Shown: positions 1 through 6,573, counted from the first letter of the stretch. The stretch is 12,778 bases of DNA from Azohydromonas lata NBRC 102462 (GCA_945878385.1 CAMCTE010000051.1:1-12778), one strand, 5' to 3'. Notes: generated by a model from the sequence alone, not told the origin. A program made the numbers and translations.

Positions 1-585
1 ACCAAAGACCGATTCCTGCAGGCGCGGCGGTACCAGCCCTGCCACCCAGGCCGTCAGGCGCGGCGCGTCGGCCAACAGGTAGTACAGCGCAACGGGCACC
101 AGCACGAGGTACCCCACCACCGCCAGGGCCACGCTGCCACCGATGCGCACCGAACTCAAAGCCGCGGCCAGCAGTTCGTCTGCATTGCCACCAAAGACCT
201 TGAGCATCAGCGCCTTGATGGCCGCCACATCCAGGCTCAGTTCAATGCCGTAGCGCGCCAGCAGCGGCGCCAGCCCTTCGTTGAAGCGCACCGCCAGGCG
301 CGGCACCTGTTCGCGCAGCAGTGGCAGTTCATGCAGGAGCACCGGCACCAGCAGGAGCAGCAGCCCGAGCATGGCCAGCAGCGCGATGGCCTCCACCACC
401 AGCACCGCCGCCAAGCGTGGCACGCCGCGGGCATGCAAGGCGCGCACCGGCGCGTGCAGGATGTAGGCCAGCACGGCCGCCACAACAAAAGGCGCCAGTA
501 CCGGGGCCAGCAGCCACAGCGCCGTCGATACCACCAGGGCCAGCAAGGACCATCGCCAGGTTTTCGAAATCAGCTCGGGGCTCAT
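1..585 (-). CDS. AI-2E family (PerM-like) membrane transporter, N-terminal part only
   Basis: The visible 195 residues, read from the ATG at 585 leftwards, begin MSPELISKTWRW. They contain a long hydrophobic pair at residues 13-43 (LLALVVSTALWLLAP then FVVAAVLAYILH), another at about 58-86 (leucine-rich, ending LVPVLLHELPLLREQVP), and a further segment near 150-170 (VALAVVGYLVLVPVALYYLLAD). This order, with the short HAPVRALHARGVPR loop between the first two segments and an amphipathic stretch before the third, is typical of the AI-2E/PerM family. Those are eight-helix inner-membrane proteins of about 350 residues, so roughly half is missing beyond the left edge. The family name comes from autoinducer-2 export by TqsA, but most members have no proven substrate; no AI-2 role should be assumed. 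The start lies 15 bases after the stop of the SirB1-like gene, suggesting co-transcription. No strong Shine-Dalgarno sequence is visible, and a TTG two codons upstream is an alternative start. Confidence 0.85.
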   Translation of the reverse strand, partial: MSPELISKTWRWSLLALVVSTALWLLAPVLAPFVVAAVLAYILHAPVRALHARGVPRLAAVLVVEAIALLAMLGLLLLLVPVLLHELPLLREQVPRLAVRFNEGLAPLLARYGIELSLDVAAIKALMLKVFGGNADELLAAALSSVRIGGSVALAVVGYLVLVPVALYYLLADAPRLTAWVAGLVPPRLQESVFG

Positions 586-600
586 GCTCAAGCGCGGTGT

Positions 601-1464
601 TCAGTGCAGCCGGGCCATGCGCTGCAGTTCCTGCAGCCGCTCTCGCAGGGCTGGCGCATCTTCAGCGCCGGGACACTGCTCAAGGTAGGTCTGCAGGTCT
701 TCGGCTGCGGTGGCCCATTGCTCGAGTTCCGCGCACACCAGGGCGCGGTCGCGGCGTTCATGCCAATCTTCAGGCAGCACCATCACCAAACGGTCGAGCA
801 CCTGCTTCATGCGGTGCCAATCTTCACCGGCCCGGTGGATTTCCTTGAGGTTGCGCAGCAACCGGGCCAGGATGTCGCGCGGTTCTGCCGCTTGCAGAAA
901 CAGGCCCAGTGGCACCTCGTAGTCGCCCACCAAGCCGCGCTGCTGGCGATAGGGCTGCAAGCGTTCGTCCAGCTCATCCCGCGAAAGAGACCGCCCGTTG
1001 ATGGGGTCGATGACGACTTCGCCCTGGGGCAGGCTGCACTTGACCAGGAAATGACCAGGAAACGAGATGCCTTGCACCTTCAGACCGATGCACCGCGCGA
1101 TTTCCATGTAGACCAGCGCCAGGGTGATGGGGATGCCACGGCGGCTTTCCAACACATGGTGCAGATGGCTGTTGCAGGAGGCGTAATAGTCGTTGAGGTT
1201 GCCGGCGAAGCCCAACTCCTTGAAGAAGTAGTGGTTCAGCAAACGCAGGCGCTGCTGAGCGGCGGCGTCGGCTGCCAAGCGCCGAAACAGGCGCTGCCCC
1301 CACTCGTCGATCTGCGAAACCACCGACATGGCATCCACTTGCGGATCCTCGTCCTGGGCCACGGCGGCGGCTGCCTCCAGCAGGATGAAATGAGCGTCAT
1401 CGGCCACCAAGGTACGGAAGTAGTCGAGCGTCAGGCTTTCGGCGGGACGGGGCGGCGTTTGCAT
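601..1464 (-). CDS. SirB1 family protein (transglutaminase-like core plus TPR-like tail)
   Basis: This 287-residue protein matches the SirB1/YchA family, soluble cytoplasmic proteins of unknown biochemical role. The core spans about residues 45-155. It carries the family signature RRGIPITLALVYMEIA (108-123), followed by PGHFLVK (136-142) and IDP (152-154), which supply the His and Asp of a transglutaminase-like fold. The position equivalent to the classical catalytic Cys appears to be occupied by the IP of RRGIP, as I recall for the family, so ordinary transglutaminase chemistry is doubtful. Residues 195-285 (ILARLLRNLKEIH through WATAAEDLQTYLE) form helical repeats resembling TPRs. The ATG at 1464 gives the family-typical N-terminus (LDYFRTLVADD near residue 13). 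The gene follows murJ by 61 bases and precedes the AI-2E-family gene by 15. A possible own promoter is listed separately. Function is unknown; family assignment is secure. Confidence 0.9.
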   Translation of the reverse strand: MQTPPRPAESLTLDYFRTLVADDAHFILLEAAAAVAQDEDPQVDAMSVVSQIDEWGQRLFRRLAADAAAQQRLRLLNHYFFKELGFAGNLNDYYASCNSHLHHVLESRRGIPITLALVYMEIARCIGLKVQGISFPGHFLVKCSLPQGEVVIDPINGRSLSRDELDERLQPYRQQRGLVGDYEVPLGLFLQAAEPRDILARLLRNLKEIHRAGEDWHRMKQVLDRLVMVLPEDWHERRDRALVCAELEQWATAAEDLQTYLEQCPGAEDAPALRERLQELQRMARLH

Positions 1465-1473
1465 GTCCAGTCA

Positions 1474-1479
1474 AGTGTA
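1474..1479 (-). promoter_or_regulatory. possible -10 box for the SirB1-like gene
   Basis: On the minus strand the sequence TACACT lies 9 bases before the ATG of the SirB1-like gene, in the 61-base gap after murJ. It matches TATAAT at four of six positions. Initiation about 7 bases further on would leave a leader of only 2-3 bases. No convincing -35 box is seen (CTTCAA is the nearest candidate, with a short 15-base spacer). Read-through from murJ is the simpler explanation, so this is tentative. Confidence 0.25.
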
Positions 1480-1525
1480 AGGGGGACGCCACAGTTGAAG
1501 GTCAGCAGGCCGGCGGCCCAGGCAA

Positions 1526-3082
1526 CTAAGCCGCTCGGCGAAAGAACGACAGGCGCAGACCCATCAGCCAAAGCAGCCCCAAGTACAGGCCCCCGGCCGC
1601 CGCCAACACGACGGCCAACAATGAAACGCGCACAAGGGGTTGCGCCTGCAATTCCAACCAGGGGATGTGCCGATTGGCCATGACGAGCAGCAGGCCCAGC
1701 ACCGAACACGCGACCGACACTTTCAACAGATAGGCAGCCCACCCTGCCGAGGGCCCCCATGCGCCGCAGCGGCGCAGGCCCCACAGCAGCCAGCCGGCAT
1801 TGATCAGCGCGGCCACGCCGATGGACAGCGACAGACCGGCCACACCCAACCACGGCACCAGCGCCGCATTGAAGGCCTGGGTCAGCAACAGCACCACCAC
1901 CGCAATCCGAACCGGGGTGCGGATATCCTGGCGCGCATAGAAGCCCGGGGCCAGGATCTTGATGGCGATCAAGCCCACCAGCCCCACCCCATAGCCCATC
2001 AAAGCCCCTTGGGTACGCACCACATCCAAGGCCGTGAACGCGCCGTAATGGAACAGCACGGCCACCCGCGGCTGAGCGAACACCACGAGTGCCACCGCGC
2101 AAGGCAAGGCCAGCACAGCCACCAGACGAAGCCCCCAATCCAGCAACTCCGAATAGCGGACTGCCTGCGACTGAGCCTGCGCGGCCGACAGCTGCGGCAG
2201 CAGCACCACGCCCAGGGCCACGCCCAGCAAGGCCGTGGGGAATTCCATGAGCCGGTCGGCATAGGTGAGCCAACTGATGGCGCCAGGCCCCTGCCAGGAG
2301 GCGATCAGGGTGTTGACCAAGAGCGAGAGTTGGGCCACGGAGACGCCCAGCAAGGCCGGCGCCATCTGCTTGAGCACCCGGGTCACGCCCGGGTGCTGCC
2401 AGGCCTGGCGCAGGCCGCGCGGGCTCAGGGCCATGCGCGGCACCATGCCCACGCGGCGCAGCGCGGGCCATTGAAGTGCCAGTTGCAGCACGCCCCCGAG
2501 CATCACGCCTGCGCACAGGGCGTACACGGGGTGCAGGCCGAAGCCAGGCATGGCGTCGGCGCCCAGCAAGGCCGCGCCGATCACGCACAGGTTCAAGAGC
2601 ACCGGGGTGGCTGCCGGTGCCACGAAGTGACGGTAGGTATTGAGCACCCCCGCGGCCAAAGCCACCAGGGCCATGAAGCCGATGTACGGAAACATGAGGC
2701 GCGTCATCAGCACCGCCTCGTCCAACTCGGACAAGCCAGACGCCATGAGCCAGACCATCACCGGGGCCCCGGCCACCCCCAGCACACAGGTCAGCAAGAG
2801 CGCGGCCAACAGCACCGACGCCACGGCGTTGACCAGTGCATGCGTGGCTTCATCACCTTGTCGCTCCTTGACTTCGCCCAAGATGGGCACAAAGGCCTGG
2901 GAGAAGGCCCCTTCAGCGAAGAGGCGGCGCAGGAGGTTGGGGATGCGAAAGGCCACGTTGAACGCATCGGTCCAGGCGCTGGCGCCAAATTGCGAGGCCA
3001 CGATCCATTCCCGCGCCAGGCCGGTCACGCGCGACGCCAGGGTGAGCAGCGAAACGGTGGAAGCGGCCTTGAGCAGGTTCAT
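1526..3082 (-). CDS. murJ: Lipid II flippase MurJ (MviN)
   Basis: MurJ flips the peptidoglycan precursor lipid II across the inner membrane and is essential in most Gram-negative bacteria. The 518-residue product is close in length to E. coli MurJ (511) and its N-terminus aligns without gaps. It starts MNLLKAASTVSLLTLASRV and continues to PNLLRRLFAEGAFSQAFVPIL (about residues 48-68), the strongest family signature. Residues shown to be important in E. coli MurJ are present at the same numbers: Arg18 (SRV), Arg24 (AR), Asp39 (TDAF) and Arg52 (LRR). The rest is alternating hydrophobic segments consistent with 14 membrane helices, ending in a short basic tail (FFRRAA). The gene diverges from rpsT. 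A perfect TATAAT on the minus strand lies only 11 bases before the ATG, with no Shine-Dalgarno sequence between, so a nearly leaderless message is likely. The SirB1-like and AI-2E-family genes follow on the same strand. Confidence 0.98.
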   Translation of the reverse strand: MNLLKAASTVSLLTLASRVTGLAREWIVASQFGASAWTDAFNVAFRIPNLLRRLFAEGAFSQAFVPILGEVKERQGDEATHALVNAVASVLLAALLLTCVLGVAGAPVMVWLMASGLSELDEAVLMTRLMFPYIGFMALVALAAGVLNTYRHFVAPAATPVLLNLCVIGAALLGADAMPGFGLHPVYALCAGVMLGGVLQLALQWPALRRVGMVPRMALSPRGLRQAWQHPGVTRVLKQMAPALLGVSVAQLSLLVNTLIASWQGPGAISWLTYADRLMEFPTALLGVALGVVLLPQLSAAQAQSQAVRYSELLDWGLRLVAVLALPCAVALVVFAQPRVAVLFHYGAFTALDVVRTQGALMGYGVGLVGLIAIKILAPGFYARQDIRTPVRIAVVVLLLTQAFNAALVPWLGVAGLSLSIGVAALINAGWLLWGLRRCGAWGPSAGWAAYLLKVSVACSVLGLLLVMANRHIPWLELQAQPLVRVSLLAVVLAAAGGLYLGLLWLMGLRLSFFRRAA

Positions 3083-3093
3083 CAGCGGCTGCG

Positions 3094-3099
3094 ATTATA
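3094..3099 (-). promoter_or_regulatory. murJ promoter, consensus -10 box
   Basis: Read on the minus strand this is TATAAT, a perfect sigma-70 -10 box, 11 bases before the A of the murJ ATG. Initiation about 7 bases downstream falls near 3087, giving a leader of about 5 bases. No good -35 hexamer is visible at 16-18 bases, so activity may depend on the strong -10 or on an activator. It lies back to back with the rpsT -10 box, about 35 bases away. Confidence 0.6.
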
Positions 3100-3125
3100 G
3101 GAAGCCGCATGGAGCACCGGGTTTT

Positions 3126-3134
3126 TGCTATACT
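3126..3134 (+). promoter_or_regulatory. rpsT promoter, extended -10 box
   Basis: TG-C-TATACT is an extended -10 element (TGn followed by a five-of-six match to TATAAT). No clear -35 box is seen upstream, which fits the extended -10 class. The predicted start near 3141 gives rpsT a leader of about 144 bases. The upstream part of this promoter overlaps the spacer of the murJ promoter on the other strand, so the two polymerases probably cannot both be loaded at once. Confidence 0.6.
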
Positions 3135-3209
3135 CTGCGGTTTACCGGATTCCGTGCACCCACGCGAAGCCTTGTTTCAAGGGTCAAGCGGGTGCGGTCG
3201 GGTTCTTCA

Positions 3210-3254
3210 GGCAGGGTGTATTGAAATCTCAAGACGAGGTTTACGGGCCCTGCC
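3210..3254 (+). other. possible stem in the rpsT leader
   Basis: GGCAGGG at 3210-3216 is exactly complementary to CCCTGCC at 3248-3254, with one more G-U pair inside and a 31-base loop. A small hairpin CCTTG-TTT-CAAGG lies upstream at 3170-3182. Both fall in the long leader of rpsT, which has no Shine-Dalgarno sequence. S20 synthesis is autoregulated at translation in E. coli, so a structured leader is plausible, but seven pairs in GC-rich DNA can arise by chance. Confidence 0.3.
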
Positions 3255-3284
3255 GATGCGCCCTCAACCTTCACGCTTAGACAC

Positions 3285-3581
3285 ATGGCCACCTCTTCCA
3301 AAGCCAAGAAAACCGTTCGTATCGCCTCGGGGCGCAAGCGCGTCCGCCAGGACGTCAAGCTCAACGCGGCCAATTCCGCCCTGCGCTCGAAGTTCCGTAC
3401 CGTGATCAAGAATGTGCAGAAGGCCGTGGTGGCTGGTGACAAGTCCAAGGCCGCTGACCTCTTCAAGTTGGCCCAGTGCGTCATCGATTCCGTGGCCGAC
3501 AAGGGCATGTTCCACAAGAACAAGGCCGCTCGCCACAAGAGCAGACTGTCCGCCAAGGTCAAGGCAATGGCCGCCGCCTGA
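3285..3581 (+). CDS. rpsT: 30S ribosomal protein S20
   Basis: S20 binds 16S rRNA early in 30S assembly. The 98-residue product is very basic and helical, beginning MATSSKAKKTVRIASGRKR and containing the family blocks ANSALRSKFRTVIKNVQKAV (about 29-48) and the C-terminal GMFHKNKAARHKSRLSAKV (about 74-92), the diagnostic S20 ending. E. coli S20 is 87 residues; this length is normal for the group. The ATG at 3285 gives the canonical N-terminus, but no purine-rich Shine-Dalgarno sequence precedes it (the upstream 20 bases are mostly C, T and A). That suggests initiation helped by S1 or by mRNA structure, as for the weakly initiated E. coli rpsT. It is a single-gene transcript: its own promoter lies about 150 bases upstream and an intrinsic terminator follows within 30 bases of the stop. 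Confidence 0.98.
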   Translation: MATSSKAKKTVRIASGRKRVRQDVKLNAANSALRSKFRTVIKNVQKAVVAGDKSKAADLFKLAQCVIDSVADKGMFHKNKAARHKSRLSAKVKAMAAA

Positions 3582-3606
3582 TCAAGCGGCTTCCTGCCTG
3601 AACCAC

Positions 3607-3637
3607 GAGGCCCGCCATGTGCGGGCCTTTGTGTTTT
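3607..3637 (+). terminator. rpsT intrinsic terminator
   Basis: A perfect 7-base-pair GC stem, GGCCCGC (3609-3615) with GCGGGCC (3621-3627) around the loop CATGT, is extended by an A-T pair and followed by TTTGTGTTTT. This is a strong rho-independent terminator for rpsT. It abuts the stop codon of the DUF3579 gene on the other strand. In that direction the stem is followed by TCGTGGTT, a poor U-tract, so termination there is probably weaker. Confidence 0.9.
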
Positions 3638-3921
3638 CAGGCTTCGCGAACCTGCAGACCGTTGTCGCGGGCGAAGTTCATCACGAAGTCCCACGCCATG
3701 GGCTCCATGTCCCTCAGGGATTCGTCCACCAGGACGGCTTTGGCGCCGTCCACGGTGCGGGGCTGGCAGTAAGGCGAATAGCCGATGTGGGCCGCAGCGC
3801 CGCCCACCGAACCACCGGGGCGAAAGGAACTCATGGCGCCGGCCAAGCGCTCGGACCAATCGCTGGGCCGAAAGGCTCGGCCATCTGCGGTGATGCCGAT
3901 GATGTAGTACTGGCGGGCCAT
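3637..3921 (-). CDS. DUF3579 domain-containing protein
   Basis: This 94-residue protein reads MARQYYIIGITADGRAFRPS, then DWSERLAGAMSSF, a Gly/Ala-rich stretch, YSPYCQPRTVDGAKAVLVD (about 49-67), and a C-terminal helix LRDMEPMAWDFVMNFARDNG. This is the DUF3579 pattern, a small family that I know mainly from betaproteobacteria. There is no signal peptide or membrane segment, so it is probably cytoplasmic; the biochemical role is unknown. It sits between rpsT and the argD-argF genes, transcribed towards rpsT and divergent from argD. Purines (GAGGGG) directly touch the ATG, too close for a normal Shine-Dalgarno spacing. Its 3' end shares the terminator hairpin of rpsT. Confidence 0.9.
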   Translation of the reverse strand: MARQYYIIGITADGRAFRPSDWSERLAGAMSSFRPGGSVGGAAAHIGYSPYCQPRTVDGAKAVLVDESLRDMEPMAWDFVMNFARDNGLQVREA

Positions 3922-3996
3922 CCCCTCATTGTGCCTTGGCGTGTTGCAGCGCAGCAGTCATACACCTGCGTCACACGGTCAAACTGGCTCCAACAC

Positions 3997-4022
3997 TAGA
4001 ATCGTTGACGAATTTTCGGGAG
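3997..4022 (+). promoter_or_regulatory. argD -10 box and ribosome binding site
   Basis: TAGAAT at 3997-4002 is a five-of-six match to the -10 consensus; initiation near 4009 would give a leader of about 19 bases. GGGAG at 4018-4022 stands 5 bases before the ATG at 4028 and decides that start. No good -35 box is visible at the right distance. The nine bases CTAGAATCG recur before the M24 peptidase gene at 6577-6585. This probably drives argD-argF and perhaps genes beyond. Confidence 0.5.
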
Positions 4023-4027
4023 TTTTC

Positions 4028-5308
4028 ATGATCCAACCTGCACCGAACGATCAACCCCATGTGATGAAGACCTACGGCCGCCTGCCGATTGCGCTGACGC
4101 ATGGGCAGGGCTGCCGAGCCTGGGACACCGAAGGCCGCGAGTACCTCGACGCTCTGGGCGGCATTGCGGTGAACACACTGGGGCATGCACATCCGCGCTT
4201 GGTGGCTGCGCTGCAAGACCAGGTGGCCAAGCTCATCCACACCTCCAACTATGTGCACATCCCGCTGCAGCAGGAGTTGGCTGCCCGCCTGTGTGAACTC
4301 TCCGGCATGAGCAACGCCTTCTTCTGCAACTCCGGCCTGGAAGCCAATGAGGCGGCATTGAAGATTGCGCGCAAATTCGGCCACGACCGCGGCAACACCG
4401 AGCCCGAAATCATGGTGTTCGAGCGCGCCTTCCATGGCCGCTCGCTGGCCACGCTTTCGGCCACGGCCAACCCCAAGATCCACGCAGGCTTCGGGCCGCT
4501 GGTGGGCGGCTTCGTGCGCGTACCCTTGAACGACCTGGCGGCGGTGGAAAAGGCCCTGCACGAGCATCCCCGCATCACCGCCATCTTCCTGGAGACCATT
4601 CAGGGGGAAGGAGGCGTGAACCCCGCGCGTGTCGAATTCCTGCAGGGCCTGCGCGAGTTGTGCGACCGGCACGACAAACTGTTGATGTTGGACGAAGTGC
4701 AGTGCGGCATCGGCCGCACCGGCAAGTGGTTCGCGCACCAGTGGGCGGGCGTCGTGCCCGATGTGATGCCGCTGGCCAAGGGCCTGGGCTCGGGCGTGCC
4801 CATCGGGGCGGTGGTGTGCGGCCCGCGGGCGGCCACGGTGCTGCAGCCGGGCAACCACGGCACCACCTTCGGCGGCAACCCGTTGGCCATGCGTGCGGGT
4901 GTGGAGACGCTTCGCATCATGACCGAGGACGGCCTGCTGGCGCACGCCGAATCGGTGGGGGCGCAGATGAAGGCGGAACTGGAGCGCGAACTGGGCGCCG
5001 TGCCCGGCGTGAAGGACATCCGCGGCCAGGGCCTGATGCTGGGGGTGGAGTTGGACCGCCCATGCGGCGCGCTGTTGGCGCACGCCTGCGAAGCGGGCCT
5101 GTTGATCAGCGTCACCGCCGACAGCGTGATCCGCCTGGTGCCGCCGCTGGTGATGACGCATGAGGAGGCGCATGAGGTGGTGGCGCGCCTGGCGCCTCTG
5201 GTGCGCGCCTTCCTTCAAGCCACGGATGCGCCGCCTGCGGCCGCGCCGGCGCCTTCATCGGCCCACACATCGGCCGACACATCGGCCCCCGCCAAGGCCA
5301 CCGCATGA
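4028..5308 (+). CDS. argD: Acetylornithine transaminase (class III, PLP-dependent)
   Basis: ArgD converts N-acetylglutamate 5-semialdehyde to N-acetylornithine with glutamate as amino donor. The 426-residue product carries the class III aminotransferase set: NTLGHAHPRLVAAL (49-62), NSGLEANEAALKIAR (101-115, PLP phosphate region, with Leu where Ala is usual), LETIQGEGGVNPA (188-200), LDEVQCGIGRTGKW (221-234, Asp222 pairs with the PLP ring), the Schiff-base lysine in PLAKGLGSGVPIGA (Lys251) and GTTFGGNPLA (278-287). The start at 4028 is chosen for its GGGAG site; the frame stays open 99 bases further up, but that stretch has no family similarity and contains the promoter. After about residue 397 comes an Ala/Pro/Ser tail not typical of the family. 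The stop overlaps the argF start (ATGA), implying translational coupling. Close relatives acting on succinylornithine or GABA cannot be fully excluded, but argF next door supports ArgD. Confidence 0.92.
   Translation: MIQPAPNDQPHVMKTYGRLPIALTHGQGCRAWDTEGREYLDALGGIAVNTLGHAHPRLVAALQDQVAKLIHTSNYVHIPLQQELAARLCELSGMSNAFFCNSGLEANEAALKIARKFGHDRGNTEPEIMVFERAFHGRSLATLSATANPKIHAGFGPLVGGFVRVPLNDLAAVEKALHEHPRITAIFLETIQGEGGVNPARVEFLQGLRELCDRHDKLLMLDEVQCGIGRTGKWFAHQWAGVVPDVMPLAKGLGSGVPIGAVVCGPRAATVLQPGNHGTTFGGNPLAMRAGVETLRIMTEDGLLAHAESVGAQMKAELERELGAVPGVKDIRGQGLMLGVELDRPCGALLAHACEAGLLISVTADSVIRLVPPLVMTHEEAHEVVARLAPLVRAFLQATDAPPAAAPAPSSAHTSADTSAPAKATA
5256..5287 (+). repeat. 12-base tandem repeat in the argD 3' end
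   Basis: The octamer CATCGGCC occurs three times with an exact 12-base period (5256, 5268, 5280), embedded in CACACATCGGCC and GACACATCGGCC. It encodes a Ser-Ala-x-Thr-like repeat (SAHTSADTSAPA) in the low-complexity tail of ArgD. Such a repeat could vary in copy number by slippage while keeping frame. Confidence 0.7.
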
Positions 5309-6237
5309 AGCCCGGTGCCGCGTTGATGCGCCACTACTTGCAGTTCAAGGACTTCCGCGCTGAGGAATACGCCTATTTGTTCGAGCGCACGGGCATCATC
5401 AAGAAGCGTTTCAAGAACTACGAAAAGTACACACCCCTGGTGGACCGTACGCTGGCGATGATTTTTGAAAAGGCCAGCACCCGCACACGGGTGAGCTTCG
5501 AGGCCGGCATGTACCAGATGGGCGGCTCGGTGGTGCACCTGACCACCGGCGACAGCCAGCTCGGCCGCGCCGAGCCGGTGGAAGACAGCGCGCGCGTGAT
5601 CAGCCGCATGGTGGACATAGTGATGATCCGCACCTACGAGCAGAGCAAAATCGAGCGCTTTGCCGCGCACTCGCGGGTGCCGGTGATCAACGGTCTGACC
5701 AACGAATACCACCCGTGCCAGATCCTGGCCGACATCTACACCTACATCGAACACCGGGGTTCCATCGCCGGCAAGGTGGTGGCCTGGGTGGGCGACGGCA
5801 ACAACATGGCCCACACCTGGCTGCAGGCCGCGGAAATCCTGGGCTTCACGGTGCACATCAGCACGCCCAGCGGTTATGAAGTGAACCTGGATGTGGCCGG
5901 ACTGCGCAGTTCGGACTGTTTCAAGGTGTTCAAAGACCCGCTGGAAGCCTGCCGAGAGGCCGACCTGGTGACCACCGATGTGTGGACCAGCATGGGCTAT
6001 GAGGCGGAAAACGAGGCGCGGCGCACGGCCTTTGTCGACTGGTGCGTGGATGCGGAGATGATGGCCGCGGCCAAGCCGGACGCGCTGTTCATGCACTGCC
6101 TGCCAGCCCACCGCGGGGAAGAGGTGGCCGCCGATGTGATCGACGGGCCGCACAGCGTGGTGTGGGACGAAGCCGAAAACCGCATGCATGTGCAGAAGGC
6201 GTTGATGGAGTACCTGCTGCTCGGGCGCATCGGCTAG
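5305..6237 (+). CDS. argF: Ornithine carbamoyltransferase
   Basis: ArgF joins carbamoyl phosphate and ornithine to give citrulline. The 310-residue product has the expected motifs in order: carbamoyl-phosphate loop EKASTRTRVSFE (55-66), HPCQ (136-139), WVGDGNNMAHTW (161-172, ornithine contacts), DVWTSMG with the mobile SMG loop (225-231), and FMHCLPAHRGEEV (262-274) with the catalytic Cys265. These separate it from aspartate carbamoyltransferase. The start at 5305 overlaps the argD stop by four bases and has AAGG 7 bases upstream. An ATG seven codons later (5326) would give MRHYLQFKDF, closer to some relatives' N-termini, and is a real alternative. A YkgJ-like gene begins 12 bases after the stop. 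argD-argF encode two of the arginine pathway steps as one coupled unit. Confidence 0.97.
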   Translation: MKPGAALMRHYLQFKDFRAEEYAYLFERTGIIKKRFKNYEKYTPLVDRTLAMIFEKASTRTRVSFEAGMYQMGGSVVHLTTGDSQLGRAEPVEDSARVISRMVDIVMIRTYEQSKIERFAAHSRVPVINGLTNEYHPCQILADIYTYIEHRGSIAGKVVAWVGDGNNMAHTWLQAAEILGFTVHISTPSGYEVNLDVAGLRSSDCFKVFKDPLEACREADLVTTDVWTSMGYEAENEARRTAFVDWCVDAEMMAAAKPDALFMHCLPAHRGEEVAADVIDGPHSVVWDEAENRMHVQKALMEYLLLGRIG

Positions 6238-6249
6238 AGGCCGCTTGCG

Positions 6250-6573
6250 ATGAGTGCGTCGCGGCACGACAACCCCTGTACCCACTGTGGCGCCTGCTGC
6301 GCCTCGTTCCGGGTGGACTTTGCGGTGCAAGAGTTGGAGTCCCAGGGAGGCACTGTGCCCGATGGATTGGCGGTGGAGCTCAACAGCAGCCTCTGCCGCA
6401 TGCGTGGAACGGACCATGTGCCGGCGCGTTGTGCCGCGCTCACTGGCACCATCGGCCTCGGGGTGGCCTGCGGCATCTACGAGTGGCGGCCCAGCCCCTG
6501 CCGCGAATTTCGTGCGGGCGATGACGCCTGCCACCAAGCGCGTGCGCGGCGAGGGTTGGCGCCCCTGGACTGA
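6250..6573 (+). CDS. YkgJ family Cys-cluster protein
   Basis: The 107-residue protein is a CxxCxxCC-type zinc- or iron-sulfur-binding protein of the YkgJ family. The N-terminal cluster CTHCGACC spans residues 10-17. It is followed by an acidic stretch, the block CRMRGTDHVPARCAAL and then CGIYEWRPSPCREF near the C-terminus. The order of cysteines and the IYxxRPSPCREF ending are strongly conserved in the family. The metal and function are not established; members are small cytoplasmic proteins. The gene starts 12 bases after argF, with AGAGG overlapping the argF stop region and 9 bases from the ATG, so it is probably co-transcribed. The M24 peptidase gene begins 16 bases after the stop, with a candidate promoter straddling this gene's end. 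An overlapping reading frame four bases off lacks the cysteine motif and is not the gene. Confidence 0.93.
   Translation: MSASRHDNPCTHCGACCASFRVDFAVQELESQGGTVPDGLAVELNSSLCRMRGTDHVPARCAALTGTIGLGVACGIYEWRPSPCREFRAGDDACHQARARRGLAPLD

Noticed and set aside
331..1683. Very long open reading frame on the plus strand across the SirB1-like and AI-2E genes
   Set aside because: It is antisense to two recognisable genes, has a Gln/His/Arg-rich composition typical of reverse-frame translation of GC-rich DNA, and no recognisable domain.
1640..3100. 486-codon plus-strand open frame opposite murJ
   Set aside because: It mirrors murJ exactly, is dominated by His, Gln, Gly and Arg, and disappears as a gene once murJ is accepted; high GC leaves few chance stops.
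4005..4010. TTGACG considered as a -35 box upstream of argD
   Set aside because: A matching -10 box would have to fall on or after the argD start codon, where none is seen.
3929..4027. Upstream in-frame extension of argD
   Set aside because: The extra 33 codons have no family similarity, contain the -10 box, and lack a ribosome site, whereas GGGAG precedes the ATG at 4028.
5215..6537. 440-codon minus-strand open frame opposite argF and the YkgJ-like gene
   Set aside because: Low-quality composition and no motif, while the plus strand carries two certain genes.
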